Shown here: one piece after another, positions 34,552-43,765 of the stretch | How the letters are laid out: each line of letters starts with the position of its first letter | Numbering within the stretch: position 1 is the first letter of the stretch | Origin: Mumia sp. Pv4-285 | GTDB lineage: Bacteria > Actinomycetota > Actinomycetes > Propionibacteriales > Nocardioidaceae | Reading direction: 5' to 3' | DNA: 64,000 nt | NCBI RefSeq assembly: GCF_041320275.1 | Contig: NZ_CP162023.1 | Span: 124,001-188,000 of the forward strand | The notes under the pieces: model-generated | The model's input: the letters and a program-made list of their open reading frames with translations, nothing else | What the model was told of the DNA's origin: nothing | Database searches by the model: none | Position numbers and translations under genes: made by a program

Positions 34552-35397
34552 GTGAACATTGACGACCGTGCGCCCGAGCTGCGCGCAGACGGAGTGCGCG
34601 CCGCGTACGGGTCTGCCGTCGTTGTGGACGACGTCAGCGTGGCTCTGGTCCCCGGGCGGGTCACCGCGCTGATCGGCCCGAACGGCAGCGGCAAGTCCAC
34701 GCTGCTCCGTACTCTCGCGCACCTCCACCGCGCCGAGGCCGGCCGGGTGGAGCTGCGCGGCGGCGAGTCCGTCGACGAGCTGAAGTCCCGCGACCTCGCC
34801 ACCCGCCTGACCCTGCTGTCGCAGTCGCGCTCGGCTCCGGGCGGTGTGACGGTGCGCGAGGTCGTCGAGTACGGCCGCCACCCGCACCGCACCCGCTGGG
34901 GCGGTGGCGACCCCGACGGCAAGATGATCGTCGAGCGCGCGATGGCGATGACCGGGGTCACCGACCTCGCCGGCCGCGCTGTCGACACCCTCTCGGGGGG
35001 CCAGGTCCAGCGCGTCTGGCTGGCCAGCTGCCTCGCCCAGGACACGCCGGTCCTGCTGCTCGACGAGCCGACGACGTTCCTCGACCTGCGCTACCAGGTC
35101 GAGCTGCTCGACATCATCCGCGACCTCGCCGACGACCACGACATCGCCGTCGGGGTTGTCCTGCACGACCTCGACCAGGCTGCCGCCGTCGCCGACGACG
35201 TCGTGCTGCTGGTCGACGGGCGGGTCACCGCGGTCGGAGCCCCGCACGAGGTGCTGACGACCGAGATCCTCTCCCCGGCGTACGGGGTCACCGTCGACGT
35301 GCACGTCGATCCGCTCGACGGCCACCTCCGTACGCGCGCCCGTGCCCGCCACCACGGCCGGGCAACGCGCATCGCGCCTGCGTCCACCTCTGCCTGA
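34552..35397 (+). CDS. Iron-siderophore ABC transporter, ATP-binding protein
   Basis: A 281-residue ATPase of the FecE/FepC type. Walker A is IGPNGSGKSTLL, the ABC signature LSGGQVQRVWLA, Walker B VLLLDEPTTFLDLRYQ, and the switch His is in VVLHDLDQAA. It energises uptake by the following lipoprotein and permease. GTG at 34552 is chosen because the in-frame ATG at 34534 lies inside the IdeR box; the transcript may be nearly leaderless. Operon order ATPase, binding protein, permease. Iron-repressed, judging by the box. Confidence 0.92.
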   Translation: MNIDDRAPELRADGVRAAYGSAVVVDDVSVALVPGRVTALIGPNGSGKSTLLRTLAHLHRAEAGRVELRGGESVDELKSRDLATRLTLLSQSRSAPGGVTVREVVEYGRHPHRTRWGGGDPDGKMIVERAMAMTGVTDLAGRAVDTLSGGQVQRVWLASCLAQDTPVLLLDEPTTFLDLRYQVELLDIIRDLADDHDIAVGVVLHDLDQAAAVADDVVLLVDGRVTAVGAPHEVLTTEILSPAYGVTVDVHVDPLDGHLRTRARARHHGRATRIAPASTSA

Positions 35398-35423
35398 AGC
35401 ACCCCACTAAGGAGAACACCCTC

Positions 35424-36413
35424 GTGAAGCTCAACCGACCCCTGCTCGTCGCGTCCGCGGCGGCGCTGACGCTGGCGCTCGCTGCCTGCGGTACGACCGA
35501 GGACGCCGGCGACGACTCCACAGCGGCCGCCGGTGAGCCGATCACCATCACCGACGCGCGCGGCACCGAGGTGACCCTCGACGGTCCCGCGGAGCGCATC
35601 GCGACCACCGAGTGGAACGCGACCGAGTACCTGATCTCCCTCGGCGTGCAGCCGGTCGGCGTCTCCGACATCAAGGGCTTCGAGACGTGGGACAAGTCGG
35701 TCGAGCTCGACGACAGCGCCACCGACATCGGCACCCGCGGCGAGCCGAGCATCGACACGCTCGCGACGCTCGACCTCGACCTGGTGATCGTCACCGACCA
35801 GCTCGTCGGCGACGCGATCGCGCAGATCGAGAAGACGACGCCGGTCATCGTGATCCCCGGTGGAGACGCCAAGGACCAGATCGGTCAGATGTGGAAGAAC
35901 GTCGACCTCGTCGCGCAGGCCGCCGGCAAGGAGGACGAGGCCGCTGAGCTGAAGAAAAACTTCGACGCCAAGGTCGCCGACGCCAAGGAGACCATCGCGT
36001 CGACCGACGCCGCCGGTGCTCCCGTCGCCTTCAACGACGCGTGGGAGCAGGGCGGCGCGGTCACCGTGCGTCCGTTCCTCGAGGGCTCGCAGCTCGGATC
36101 GATCCTCGCCGAGCTCGGCTTCGAGAACGCGTGGAGCCAGGTTCCTGGCATCGAGGGCGACCCGGCGTACGGCCTGGGTTCGACCGACGTCGAGGGTCTG
36201 ACGAAGCTGCCCGACGACACGCTCTACTGGTACATCGCCGGCGAGACCGACGCCGACGTCTACACCGACTCGCTCCCGGACAACAAGGTGTGGACCTCGC
36301 TGCCGTTCGTCGAGGACGACAACGTCGAGCGCCTGCCTTACGGCATCTGGATGTTCGGTGGACCGGCGGCGATGGGCGACTTCATCGACGCGGTCGTCGA
36401 GACGGTGTCCTGA
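35424..36413 (+). CDS. Iron-siderophore ABC transporter, substrate-binding lipoprotein
   Basis: A 329-residue FhuD/FepB-like binding protein. It has a lipoprotein signal peptide with lipobox LAAC at residues ~20-23, followed by an acidic linker and the Fe-siderophore binding fold: ITDARGTEVTLDGPAERIATTEWNATEYLISLG, GTRGEPSIDTLATLDLDLVIV and LIYW-like C-lobe motifs around DTLYWYIAGE. It is anchored to the outer face of the membrane and hands siderophore to the permease. GTG start at 35424 with AAGGAGA 8-9 nt upstream. Confidence 0.92.
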   Translation: MKLNRPLLVASAAALTLALAACGTTEDAGDDSTAAAGEPITITDARGTEVTLDGPAERIATTEWNATEYLISLGVQPVGVSDIKGFETWDKSVELDDSATDIGTRGEPSIDTLATLDLDLVIVTDQLVGDAIAQIEKTTPVIVIPGGDAKDQIGQMWKNVDLVAQAAGKEDEAAELKKNFDAKVADAKETIASTDAAGAPVAFNDAWEQGGAVTVRPFLEGSQLGSILAELGFENAWSQVPGIEGDPAYGLGSTDVEGLTKLPDDTLYWYIAGETDADVYTDSLPDNKVWTSLPFVEDDNVERLPYGIWMFGGPAAMGDFIDAVVETVS

Positions 36414-36420
36414 TCCGCAG

Positions 36421-38520
36421 ATGACCCTCACCGCCGAGCCCGCCACCGCAGGACCCTCCGAACCCCCAAGGCTGGACGACACCCGTCGGGTGACCTGGAG
36501 CCTCTCGCTCGTGGTCGTCGGACTGATCGCACTGATCGTCGTCCTCGCCGCGGTGGACATCGTGCAGGGGACCGCGGAGGTCGGGCTCGGCGAGCTGTGG
36601 GCGTGGGTCACCGGCTCCGCCGAGCAGCAGGCGGCTGCGGTCGTGGTGGACTCGCGGCTGCCGCGCGTCGCGGCGGCGCTGGTCGTCGGCATCGCCCTCG
36701 GCGGCGCCGGCTGCGTCCTGCAGTCGATCTCGCGCAACGCCCTGGCGTCGCCGGACACGCTCGCGGTCAACGCGGGTGCGTTCCTGGCGCTGACGGTCGC
36801 AGCGACGGTCGGGCTGCCGACGCTGATCTTCGGTGACCTCGTACTCGCGTTCGTCGGTGGCCTCGTGGCCGCGGCCGTGGTATTCGCGCTCGCGGGGACC
36901 GACTACGGGACCGTACGCCTGGTCCTCGCCGGCACCGTCGTCGCGATGGTGCTCATGTCGGTCGCGACGACGCTGATCATCCTGAACCCGATCGAGGGTC
37001 AGGGTCTGCAGGCGTGGGAGTCGGGGCTGCTGAGCCAGAACGGCTTCGGCGGCGTACGCGCGATGGTGCCGGTGATCGCGGCCGGGCTCGCACTGCTCCT
37101 CGTCCTGGGGCACCGGCTCGACGTGATGGTGCTCGGCGACGACGCCGCTCGTACGGTCGGCATCCCGGTCCGCCAGACGCAGCTGATCGTGCTGGTGACG
37201 GCGGTCGTCCTGTCGGCGGCTGCGGTCACGATCACGGGGCCGATCGGGTTCATCGGCCTTGCCGCTCCGGCGCTGACCCGCCTCGCGGCGCCGATCGTGC
37301 CCGGGCTTCACCGGCATCGCGCGCTCATCCCCGTGTCGGGGTTGGTGGGCGTCGTCATCGTGCTCGGTGCGGACGTCCTCATCCGCGCGACGCTCGGTGC
37401 GCAGCGGGCGGTCGAGGTGCCGACGGGTGTCGTGACGTCGCTGCTCGGGTCGGTCGTGCTGGTGTGGTTCGCGTTCCGGCTGCGCGCGTCGCGGCTCGAC
37501 AACTCAGCCAACGCGCTGGACGTACGGGGTGTGGGGACGCGGCACCCGGGCGTGCTGCTCGCGGTGCTGTCGGTGGTCCTTCTTGGGATCGTCGTGGCGG
37601 CGATCCTGGTCGGTGACAAGGTCTTCCTGCTCGGCGATCTCGTGAACTGGGCGACGGGCAACGCGGGGCCGATCGTCACGAACGTGATGGGCGCTCGCGT
37701 GCCGCGGGTCGTGGCTGCCCTGCTCGCGGGCGTGGCGCTCGCGGTGGCGGGCACGGTGATCCAGGCCGTCACCCGCAACCCGCTGGCCGACCCGACGATC
37801 ATCGGCGTCGCCGGCGGTGCGTCGGTCGGTGCGGTGATCATCGTGACGTTCGTGCCGATGGCGTCGTTCTGGGCGCTGGCCGGGGCGTCCGGTCTGGGTG
37901 CGCTGATCGCGGCGGCGATCGTGTTCGGGCTGTCGGCGCGCGGCGGGTTCGCGACGGACCGGCTCGTGCTGATCGGTGTGGGCGTCTCGTTCGCCTGCGA
38001 GGCGCTCGTGAAGCTCATGATCGTGACCACCGACCCGTGGAACGCCTCGAAGGCGCTCACCTGGCTGGCCGGATCCACCTACGGGCGGTCGTACGAGCAC
38101 CTCGTGCCGTTGATGATCGGCGTCGTGGTGCTCGTGCCTGCGGTGCTGGTGGGCTACCGGCAGCTCGACCTGCTGTCGGTCGACGAGGACACGCCGCGGG
38201 TCCTGGGTGTACGCCCGGCGCAGGCGCGGTTCCTGCTGCTCGGGTGCGCGGTGCTGCTGACGGCAACGGCGGTGGCGGCGATCGGGCTGATCGCGTTCGT
38301 CGGGCTGGTGGCTCCGCACGCTGCGCGCTCGTTGGTCGGGCGGCGGCACGTGCTGGTGATCCCGGTGGCGGCGCTGCTGGGTGCGATCTTGCTGGTGCTC
38401 GCGGACATGCTCGGTCGGACCGTGGCGGCGCCGACGCAGCTGTCGGCGGGGTTGCTGGCCGCGCTGGTCGGTGCGCCGTACTTCTTCTACCTGCTGAGGA
38501 AGTCCCGCCGGAGGGTGTGA
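36421..38520 (+). CDS. FecCD-family permease, both halves fused (FhuB-like)
   Basis: A 699-residue membrane protein with two tandem FecCD permease units, residues ~25-360 and ~375-699, each with about ten helices. Each half carries the diagnostic RLPRVxAALxxGxALxxAG / RVPRVVAALLAGVALAVAG and a GxIGFxGLxxPxxxR / GLIAFVGLVAPHAAR segment. Fusing two halves makes one chain enough for the channel, as in E. coli FhuB. The ATG at 36421 is 7 nt after the binding-protein stop. The 3' part of this gene type occurs twice more as broken copies at 44752 and 46330, and palindromic repeats follow each copy. Confidence 0.92.
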   Translation: MTLTAEPATAGPSEPPRLDDTRRVTWSLSLVVVGLIALIVVLAAVDIVQGTAEVGLGELWAWVTGSAEQQAAAVVVDSRLPRVAAALVVGIALGGAGCVLQSISRNALASPDTLAVNAGAFLALTVAATVGLPTLIFGDLVLAFVGGLVAAAVVFALAGTDYGTVRLVLAGTVVAMVLMSVATTLIILNPIEGQGLQAWESGLLSQNGFGGVRAMVPVIAAGLALLLVLGHRLDVMVLGDDAARTVGIPVRQTQLIVLVTAVVLSAAAVTITGPIGFIGLAAPALTRLAAPIVPGLHRHRALIPVSGLVGVVIVLGADVLIRATLGAQRAVEVPTGVVTSLLGSVVLVWFAFRLRASRLDNSANALDVRGVGTRHPGVLLAVLSVVLLGIVVAAILVGDKVFLLGDLVNWATGNAGPIVTNVMGARVPRVVAALLAGVALAVAGTVIQAVTRNPLADPTIIGVAGGASVGAVIIVTFVPMASFWALAGASGLGALIAAAIVFGLSARGGFATDRLVLIGVGVSFACEALVKLMIVTTDPWNASKALTWLAGSTYGRSYEHLVPLMIGVVVLVPAVLVGYRQLDLLSVDEDTPRVLGVRPAQARFLLLGCAVLLTATAVAAIGLIAFVGLVAPHAARSLVGRRHVLVIPVAALLGAILLVLADMLGRTVAAPTQLSAGLLAALVGAPYFFYLLRKSRRRV

Positions 38521-38521
38521 C

Positions 38522-38597
38522 CGCTGGTCGAGGCGCCTCCTTTTCGCTGGTCGAGGCGCCTCCTTTCCGCTGGTCGAGGCGCGAAGCGATCGAGACC
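38522..38597. repeat. Three tandem palindromic repeat units after the permease gene
   Basis: Two 23-bp units (CGCTGGTCGAGGCGCCTCCT plus a short T run) at 38522 and 38545 are followed by a full 30-bp unit at 38568-38597 that ends GATCGAGACC. The array starts one base after the permease stop. Confidence 0.85.
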
Positions 38598-38619
38598 ATT
38601 CCCCTGCCAGGATCGCTCC

Positions 38620-38988
38620 ATGCCCCCGCGCCTCCGCTCCAAGTCGGTCCCGATCGCAGTCGCCCTTGCGCTCGCGGGGTTGCTCGCCTTCGTCTTCGCG
38701 GCCCGACTCCTCCTGACGGACGTCGTCGCGCCGTACAACCGATACGGCGCGAGTGTCGAGGGCTCGCACAATTGCGGCTCTGCTCAGGGTGTGTGGCGAA
38801 CTCCGACCTGGGACCTCAATGGCGAACCCCGCAGCTTCCGCCGTGATGATCTGATCGAGAACTACTGCATCAGTCACGCACGCTCAGCGGTGCGTCATGC
38901 GGCGTTGACCTCGGCGGTCGGACTCGGACTCCTCATCGGCGGTGGAGTGATGCTGGGAAACCGCCGCAGAAGCGCTGCCGCGCACTGA
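38620..38988 (+). CDS. Small membrane protein of unknown function
   Basis: A 122-residue protein with a membrane helix near each end (VALALAGLLAFVFAARLLL, residues ~13-31, and TSAVGLGLLIGGGVMLG, ~97-113) and an ~60-residue loop outside with two cysteines (HNCGSAQG and ENYCISHA) that could form a disulfide. No family recognised. It sits between a repeat array and a toxin-antitoxin pair, with no clear partner. Confidence 0.65.
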   Translation: MPPRLRSKSVPIAVALALAGLLAFVFAARLLLTDVVAPYNRYGASVEGSHNCGSAQGVWRTPTWDLNGEPRSFRRDDLIENYCISHARSAVRHAALTSAVGLGLLIGGGVMLGNRRRSAAAH

Positions 38989-38999
38989 GTAAACCGGAT

Positions 39000-39025
39000 A
39001 AACAGACCTTTATTCAGATCTGTTT
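39000..39025. promoter_or_regulatory. Operator-like dyad upstream of the Phd/RelE-type pair
   Basis: AAACAGA (39000-39006) and TCTGTTT (39019-39025) form a 7-bp inverted repeat with a 12-nt spacer in an unusually A/T-rich patch, 18 nt before the antitoxin ATG. Antitoxins of this type usually repress their own promoter through such sites. Confidence 0.55.
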
Positions 39026-39043
39026 CCGCGCTACGATCGCGTC

Positions 39044-39325
39044 ATGCCCACAATCCCGCTTACGGAGGCGAAGACACGCCTCAACGAGCTCGTCGACGAG
39101 GCCGTGTCGACGCACGAGCGCGTGACGATCACGAAGCATGGTCGTCCGGCAGTCGTCCTCATCAGCGTCGATGACCTCGAGTCGATCGAGGAGACGATCT
39201 ACTGGCAGTCTCAACCTGGCGTCCGTGATGACCTTGACGCCAGCCGCAAGGAAGCAGGTGCGGATGAGCTGTGGGACGAAGACGCGGTGCGTGAGCGGTA
39301 CGGCGTGAACCGCGGTGACGGCTGA
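39044..39325 (+). CDS. Phd/YefM-family antitoxin
   Basis: A 93-residue antitoxin. The N-terminal DNA-binding domain has the family pattern IPLTEAKTRLNELVDEAVSTHERVTITKHGRPAVVLISVDDL. The C-terminal ~45 residues are acidic and probably disordered until they wrap the toxin. Its end overlaps the toxin start by 11 nt, so the two are coupled. It would repress the promoter through the dyad at 39000-39025. Confidence 0.9.
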   Translation: MPTIPLTEAKTRLNELVDEAVSTHERVTITKHGRPAVVLISVDDLESIEETIYWQSQPGVRDDLDASRKEAGADELWDEDAVRERYGVNRGDG

Positions 39326-39593
39326 CCGCGCGTGGTCGGTGAAGCTGTCCGGATCGGCGATTCGGGACCTGGACCGACTACCTCCCCGGGTCGTGCCTGC
39401 CGTGATCGAGTTCTTGTACGGACCTCTCGCACGTGAGCCGTACCGTGTCGGCAAGCCGCTGCGCGAGGACTTCGACGGCGAGTGGAGCGCGCGCCGCGGC
39501 AGCTATCGCGTCCTCTATCGCATCGAGGATGACATCAGCCGCGTGACGGTGACTCGTATCGCACACCGCGCCGACGTGTACCGCCCCCGCTGA
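39315..39593 (+). CDS. RelE/ParE-superfamily toxin
   Basis: A 92-residue toxin: WSVKLSGSAIRDLDRLPPRVVPAVIEFL, then GKPLREDFDGEWSARRGSYRVLYRIEDD and VTVTRIAHRADVYRPR. The basic Arg cluster, the Tyr in YRVLYRI and the HRADVYR ending match RelE mRNA interferases that cut mRNA at the ribosome. GTG start at 39315 inside the antitoxin gene. Complete, so the module looks intact. Confidence 0.9.
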   Translation: MTADRAWSVKLSGSAIRDLDRLPPRVVPAVIEFLYGPLAREPYRVGKPLREDFDGEWSARRGSYRVLYRIEDDISRVTVTRIAHRADVYRPR

Positions 39594-39600
39594 CGGTCAG

Positions 39601-40431
39601 TCATCTCTCGATGCCCTGCCCCCAGAGGGCGTCGAGGGCGCGGGTCGGTAGCAGCGCCTTCATCGCGAGGATCATCCGCGCGTCAGCACCGACCAGGGTC
39701 CGAGGCCGCATCCGTCGCCGGTTCAGCTGGCGTTCGACGGCGGCGGCGACGCGCTCGGGCGGTTTGGCGTTCTTCCGGATCTTCCCCACCAGCATCCGTT
39801 CACCAGCGAACTGCCTTGCGTAGAGCGCACGCTGCTCGGCGTCGAGGCCAGCCTCGAGCTCGTCGATGATCTGGTCCATCTCGTGCCAGGGATCGGTGTC
39901 GATGACGCCCGGCTCGACGAGTCCGACCTGCACGCCGAAGGGGTGCAGCTCGACCCGCAGGCAGTCGGCCACCGCCTCCGTCGCGTACTTCGAGGCGTTG
40001 TAGATCCCGGTGAACGGGAACGACACCCGGCCGTTGATCGAGGAGATGAACACGACCCGGCCCCGGGTACGGCGCAGCCGCGGCAGCATCGACCGGGTCA
40101 GCGCGAGCGGCCCGACGAGGTTCACGTCGAACTGGTGGTGCATCGCGTCCCGGGACAGCGTCTCGACCGGGCCGGCAACCGCGATGCCGGCGTTGTTGAC
40201 GAGCACGTCGAGTCGCTCGGGAAGGTCGCGGTCGAGCGCGGCGACGTGGTCGGGCACGGTGACGTCGAGCTCGACCGGTGTGATCCGGTCGGACTCCGCG
40301 GCCAGCTCCTTGCCCGCGATGTCGGTGCGGACCCCGCCGTACACGTCCCAGCCCGAGCGGGCCAGACGTACGGCGATGGCGCGGCCGATCCCGCGGCCGG
40401 CGCCGGTGACGAGGACGGTACGAGAGCTCAT
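39601..40431 (-). CDS. Short-chain dehydrogenase/reductase
   Basis: A 276-residue classical SDR with the cofactor motif VTGAGRGIGRAIA, the structural NNAGIAVAG, the catalytic Ser in VVFISSINGRVS and the Tyr-Lys pair in GIYNASKYATEAVAD. It reduces or oxidises an alcohol/carbonyl with NAD(P); substrate unknown. Divergent from the LuxR-type regulator across a 78-nt gap, so it may be a target of it. Confidence 0.88.
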   Translation of the reverse strand: MSSRTVLVTGAGRGIGRAIAVRLARSGWDVYGGVRTDIAGKELAAESDRITPVELDVTVPDHVAALDRDLPERLDVLVNNAGIAVAGPVETLSRDAMHHQFDVNLVGPLALTRSMLPRLRRTRGRVVFISSINGRVSFPFTGIYNASKYATEAVADCLRVELHPFGVQVGLVEPGVIDTDPWHEMDQIIDELEAGLDAEQRALYARQFAGERMLVGKIRKNAKPPERVAAAVERQLNRRRMRPRTLVGADARMILAMKALLPTRALDALWGQGIER

Positions 40432-40509
40432 GCACCGACGCTCTCGCGCACCGGCACAGGCGGTGCAAGTAGTCCGGTACTCGAATCACGCGTCGCTACC
40501 CTGAGTGCC

Positions 40510-43059
40510 ATGGAGCGGCCGTGGCCGCTCACCGGCCGGGACGAGGAGCTGCGCAGGGTTGCGGCGGCGATCCGGCCCGGTGCGGCGGGGATCGTGGTGG
40601 CGGGCCCCGCTGGGCTCGGCAAGACTCGGCTCGCCCGCCAGGCGCTTGCGATCGCCCAAGGTCGCGGAAGCACCGTCCTCTGGGCCCACGGCAGCGCGGC
40701 CGCCCATCCGTTCCCGCTCGGCGCGTTCGCCGGGCTCATCGACGTCCCGACCGGCGACGCCGCCGACACGATCGGCCGGGCGCTGGACCAGCTCGCCCGG
40801 CAGCAGTCGCTGGTACTGGCCGTCGATGACGCGCACCTGCTCGACGAGCACTCCGCGATCGTGCTGCACCGCCTGGTCGTACGGCGGCTGGCAACCGTCG
40901 TGGTCACCCTCCGGAGCGGGGAGCCCGCTCCTGACACGGTGACGTCGCTGTGGAAGGACGACCACCTCCCCCGCCTGGAGCTGGCACCGCTCGACGTCAC
41001 CGAGACCACCAGCCTGGTCGCTCGGGTGCTCGGCGGTCCGGTCGACTCGGCGTCCGCGCAGCGGTTGTGGACGTTGACCGAGGGGAGCCCGCTCTTCCTG
41101 CGGCACCTGCTGGCCGGGGAGGTGGCGGCGGGCCGGTTCGCCCCGACGTCCGGCATCTGGCTGTGGACGAGCGAGCTCGCGATCTCCCCGGAGCTGACCG
41201 ACCTGCTGGAGCGCGAGATCGGCGCTCTCGCGGCGGGCGTACAGGAGGTCGTCGACGTCGTCGCGCTCGCCGAGCCGGTGGCGGTCCCGACGCTGTCCGC
41301 GCTCACCTCGCCTGCCGACCTCGAGGAGGCCGAGGGCCGCGGCCTGGTGCGTACTGACGGCCTGGTGGCCCGGCTGGCGCACCCCCTGTACGGCGAGGTC
41401 CGCCGCGCCACGATGGGTACGCTGCGCGCGCGCCGGCTTCGTGGCCGGGTCGCGCAGACCCTCGACGCGGAGCCGGACCCGATCCCGAGGGCCGTGCTCA
41501 CCCTCGACTCCGACCTGCCTCCGGATCCTGCGCTGTTCCTGAGGGCTGCCGAGGCGGCGACGCGCCTGTACGACCTGCCACTGGCCGAGCGCTTGGCCCG
41601 CGCGGCCGCCGCCACCGGCGACCTCCTCGCCCGACTCGTGCACGCCGGGGCGCTGTCCTGGCTCAGTCGCGGCGACGAGGCCGAGGTGATTCTCACCGAC
41701 CTCGCGGCGAGTGCACCGGACGCGGGGACGCGCGCGATGGCGCACCTCCACCGCACCGGCAACCTGCTCTGGACGATGGCTCGGCCCGACGAGGCGCACG
41801 AGGCGCTGGCCGCGGCCGAGGTGACCGGGGCGGCTCCGCTGTACGTCGCGGCGATGTCGCTCGCGTGGTTCGCCGCTGCCGGAGACCTCGCGCCCGTCCT
41901 CGACCGTGGTCCGGCGCTCCTGCGCGAGGAGCTGCCCGACGACCTCGCCCGCATCCTCGTCGCGTCCGCCGTGTCCGCAGCGGCCGCCGTCACCGGCGAG
42001 CGGAAGTTGCTCGACGAGGCTGCGGTCGCCGGCGGCCTCACCGCTGACCGCGTCCCCACCGGCATCCCCGGCTTCGGGCTCGCGGACCTGCAGGTCCTCG
42101 GCCACCGCCTCGCCGGAACGCCGGACGTGGCCGAGGCGCAGGCGCGGAGGATGCAGGTGGCCTCCGCCGACCTGCCGGGCCCCGCGAGATTGATGGGCCT
42201 CGTCGTCGCCGGACATGCCGCCCTCGCCGCGGGCCGCGTCGACGACGCGCTGCTGGCGCTGCGCGAGGCATGGGCCGGGCTGGCGGACTCGGGGCACGAG
42301 TTCCGGTTCCGCTGCCGTACCTTGCTGGCAACGGCGCTGGGGCAGGCTGGCGAGGCGGAGCAGGCCGCCCCGCTGCTGGCCGGTATCGCCGCCGAGCAGC
42401 ACCCGGCGTACCGGCTCTTCCTCCCCGACGACCTCCTCGCGCGGGCGTGGGGGGCGGCGGCCGAAGGATCCACGACCGAGGCCGTCGGCCACGCCGTCGC
42501 CGCCGCTGACCTCGCGCGCCAGATGGGCACGCCCGCTTACGAGGTGCTCGCCTGGCAGACCGCGGTCCAGCTCGGCGACGCGACTGCGGCGGTGGCTCAC
42601 CTCGCGGAACTCACCGAGCTCGGGCCCCGCGCCGTGGTGGCCTGCGACCATGCGCGGGCCTGGGTGTATGGAGACGGCGACGCGCTCCTCGAAGTTGCCG
42701 AAGCGTGGTCCCGGCTCGGCGACCTCGTCGCCGCGGGCGATGCGGCGGCTCAGGCTGCCGACCAGCACCGCCGGCACCGTAGGCAGGGTTCCGCTCTCTC
42801 GGCTGCGGCCCTCGCGCAGAAGCTCGCCGGAAGGTCCGGTGCTCATACGCCGGCGCTGGCGGTCGCGGCCCGGCCGCTCCCGCTGACCGCGCGTGAGCGC
42901 GAGATCGCCGAGCTGGCAGCTCGTGGGTTCTCGAACAAGGAGATCGCCGAGCGGTTGACCGTGTCCGTGCGAACGGTCGAGGGCCACCTCTACCGCGCCG
43001 GCCACAAGCTCGGCGTGTCCGAGCGCACCGCGATGGCGGACATCCTCGGAGTCGAGTAA
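40510..43059 (+). CDS. LuxR-family regulator with N-terminal AAA ATPase domain
   Basis: An 849-residue regulator of the large ATP-binding LuxR type. Walker A is IVVAGPAGLGKTRLARQ (residues ~28-44), Walker B is LVLAVDDAHLLDEHS (~100), the middle is alpha-helical repeat-like, and the C terminus has the LuxR helix-turn-helix LTAREREIAELAARGFSNKE followed by VRTVEGHLYRAGHKLGVS. It probably senses a ligand through its ATPase/repeat region. Divergent from the SDR gene; the cupin gene follows in the same direction. Confidence 0.9.
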   Translation: MERPWPLTGRDEELRRVAAAIRPGAAGIVVAGPAGLGKTRLARQALAIAQGRGSTVLWAHGSAAAHPFPLGAFAGLIDVPTGDAADTIGRALDQLARQQSLVLAVDDAHLLDEHSAIVLHRLVVRRLATVVVTLRSGEPAPDTVTSLWKDDHLPRLELAPLDVTETTSLVARVLGGPVDSASAQRLWTLTEGSPLFLRHLLAGEVAAGRFAPTSGIWLWTSELAISPELTDLLEREIGALAAGVQEVVDVVALAEPVAVPTLSALTSPADLEEAEGRGLVRTDGLVARLAHPLYGEVRRATMGTLRARRLRGRVAQTLDAEPDPIPRAVLTLDSDLPPDPALFLRAAEAATRLYDLPLAERLARAAAATGDLLARLVHAGALSWLSRGDEAEVILTDLAASAPDAGTRAMAHLHRTGNLLWTMARPDEAHEALAAAEVTGAAPLYVAAMSLAWFAAAGDLAPVLDRGPALLREELPDDLARILVASAVSAAAAVTGERKLLDEAAVAGGLTADRVPTGIPGFGLADLQVLGHRLAGTPDVAEAQARRMQVASADLPGPARLMGLVVAGHAALAAGRVDDALLALREAWAGLADSGHEFRFRCRTLLATALGQAGEAEQAAPLLAGIAAEQHPAYRLFLPDDLLARAWGAAAEGSTTEAVGHAVAAADLARQMGTPAYEVLAWQTAVQLGDATAAVAHLAELTELGPRAVVACDHARAWVYGDGDALLEVAEAWSRLGDLVAAGDAAAQAADQHRRHRRQGSALSAAALAQKLAGRSGAHTPALAVAARPLPLTAREREIAELAARGFSNKEIAERLTVSVRTVEGHLYRAGHKLGVSERTAMADILGVE

Positions 43060-43124
43060 CGCACTACTCGCGTCCCCGCTGCTCCGTCGCTCGAGGCTGG
43101 TCGTACGCAGCCCGAGGAGGAGCC

Positions 43125-43571
43125 ATGAACACTGTCTACGTCCAGCCCGGAGAGGGTCAGCACTACTCGATGATCGACGGCGACCACGTTGCGAAGGTCG
43201 CCATCAAGGACGACGGCGGGGCCTTCGAGGTCTTTGAGATGATCGCGCCTGCCGCGCCGATGGCACCGCCGCACGTGTCGCCCTGGACCGGCGTGCTGTT
43301 CCTGATCGAGGGCCGGATCACCGCCGTCGTCGACGGCACCACGTACGAGGTGGAGCCCGGCGGCGTGGTCGTCTTCCCAGCCGGAACACCGAGCACGTTC
43401 GGCGTCGACGGAGAGTCCGCGCGGTTCGTGGCGATCACCTCCGGCGACGGTGCCGGGCGATTCTTCGCGGACTTCGCCAGCTCGGTCCCTGCGGACCGGC
43501 CGGTGGAGGATTCGATGGCGGCGATCCTCTCAGTCACCAGCCGCCACGGCGTGGCACTCGCGGAGCGCTGA
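43125..43571 (+). CDS. Cupin-domain protein
   Basis: A 148-residue protein with a single beta-barrel cupin domain: PPHVSPWTGVLFLIEGRITAVVDG (motif 1, with one clear His) and VEPGGVVVFPAGTPSTFGV (motif 2). Metal-binding residues are only partly conserved, so it may bind rather than catalyse. GAGGAGGAGCC precedes the ATG at 43125. Possibly controlled with the LuxR-type regulator upstream. Confidence 0.82.
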   Translation: MNTVYVQPGEGQHYSMIDGDHVAKVAIKDDGGAFEVFEMIAPAAPMAPPHVSPWTGVLFLIEGRITAVVDGTTYEVEPGGVVVFPAGTPSTFGVDGESARFVAITSGDGAGRFFADFASSVPADRPVEDSMAAILSVTSRHGVALAER

Positions 43572-43588
43572 CTCGTACGCCGGTCGCT

Positions 43589-43733
43589 GGTCGAGGCGCG
43601 AAGCGATCGAGACCACCACCCTCCGCCGGTCGAGGCGCGAAGCGATCGAGACCACCACCCTCCGCCGGTCGAGGCGCGAAGCGATCGAGACCACCACCCT
43701 CCGCCGGTCGAGGCGCGAAGCGATCGAGGCCCA
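43589..43733. repeat. Tandem array of four palindromic repeats, 39-bp period
   Basis: Four copies of GGTCGAGGCGCGAAGCGATC plus GAGACC start at 43589, 43628, 43667 and 43706, exactly 39 bp apart, joined by the same ACCACCCTCCGCC spacer. The last copy has one change (GAGGCC). It lies between the cupin stop and the MazEF-type antitoxin. Because spacers are identical this is a tandem duplication, not a CRISPR. Confidence 0.92.
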
Positions 43734-43765
43734 GCAAATGAATCCCACAGTGGTACCGTCCTGGT

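Noticed and set aside
43589-43733. CRISPR-like array
   Set aside because: The four repeats are separated by identical spacers and no cas gene is present, so it is a tandem duplication of a palindromic repeat.
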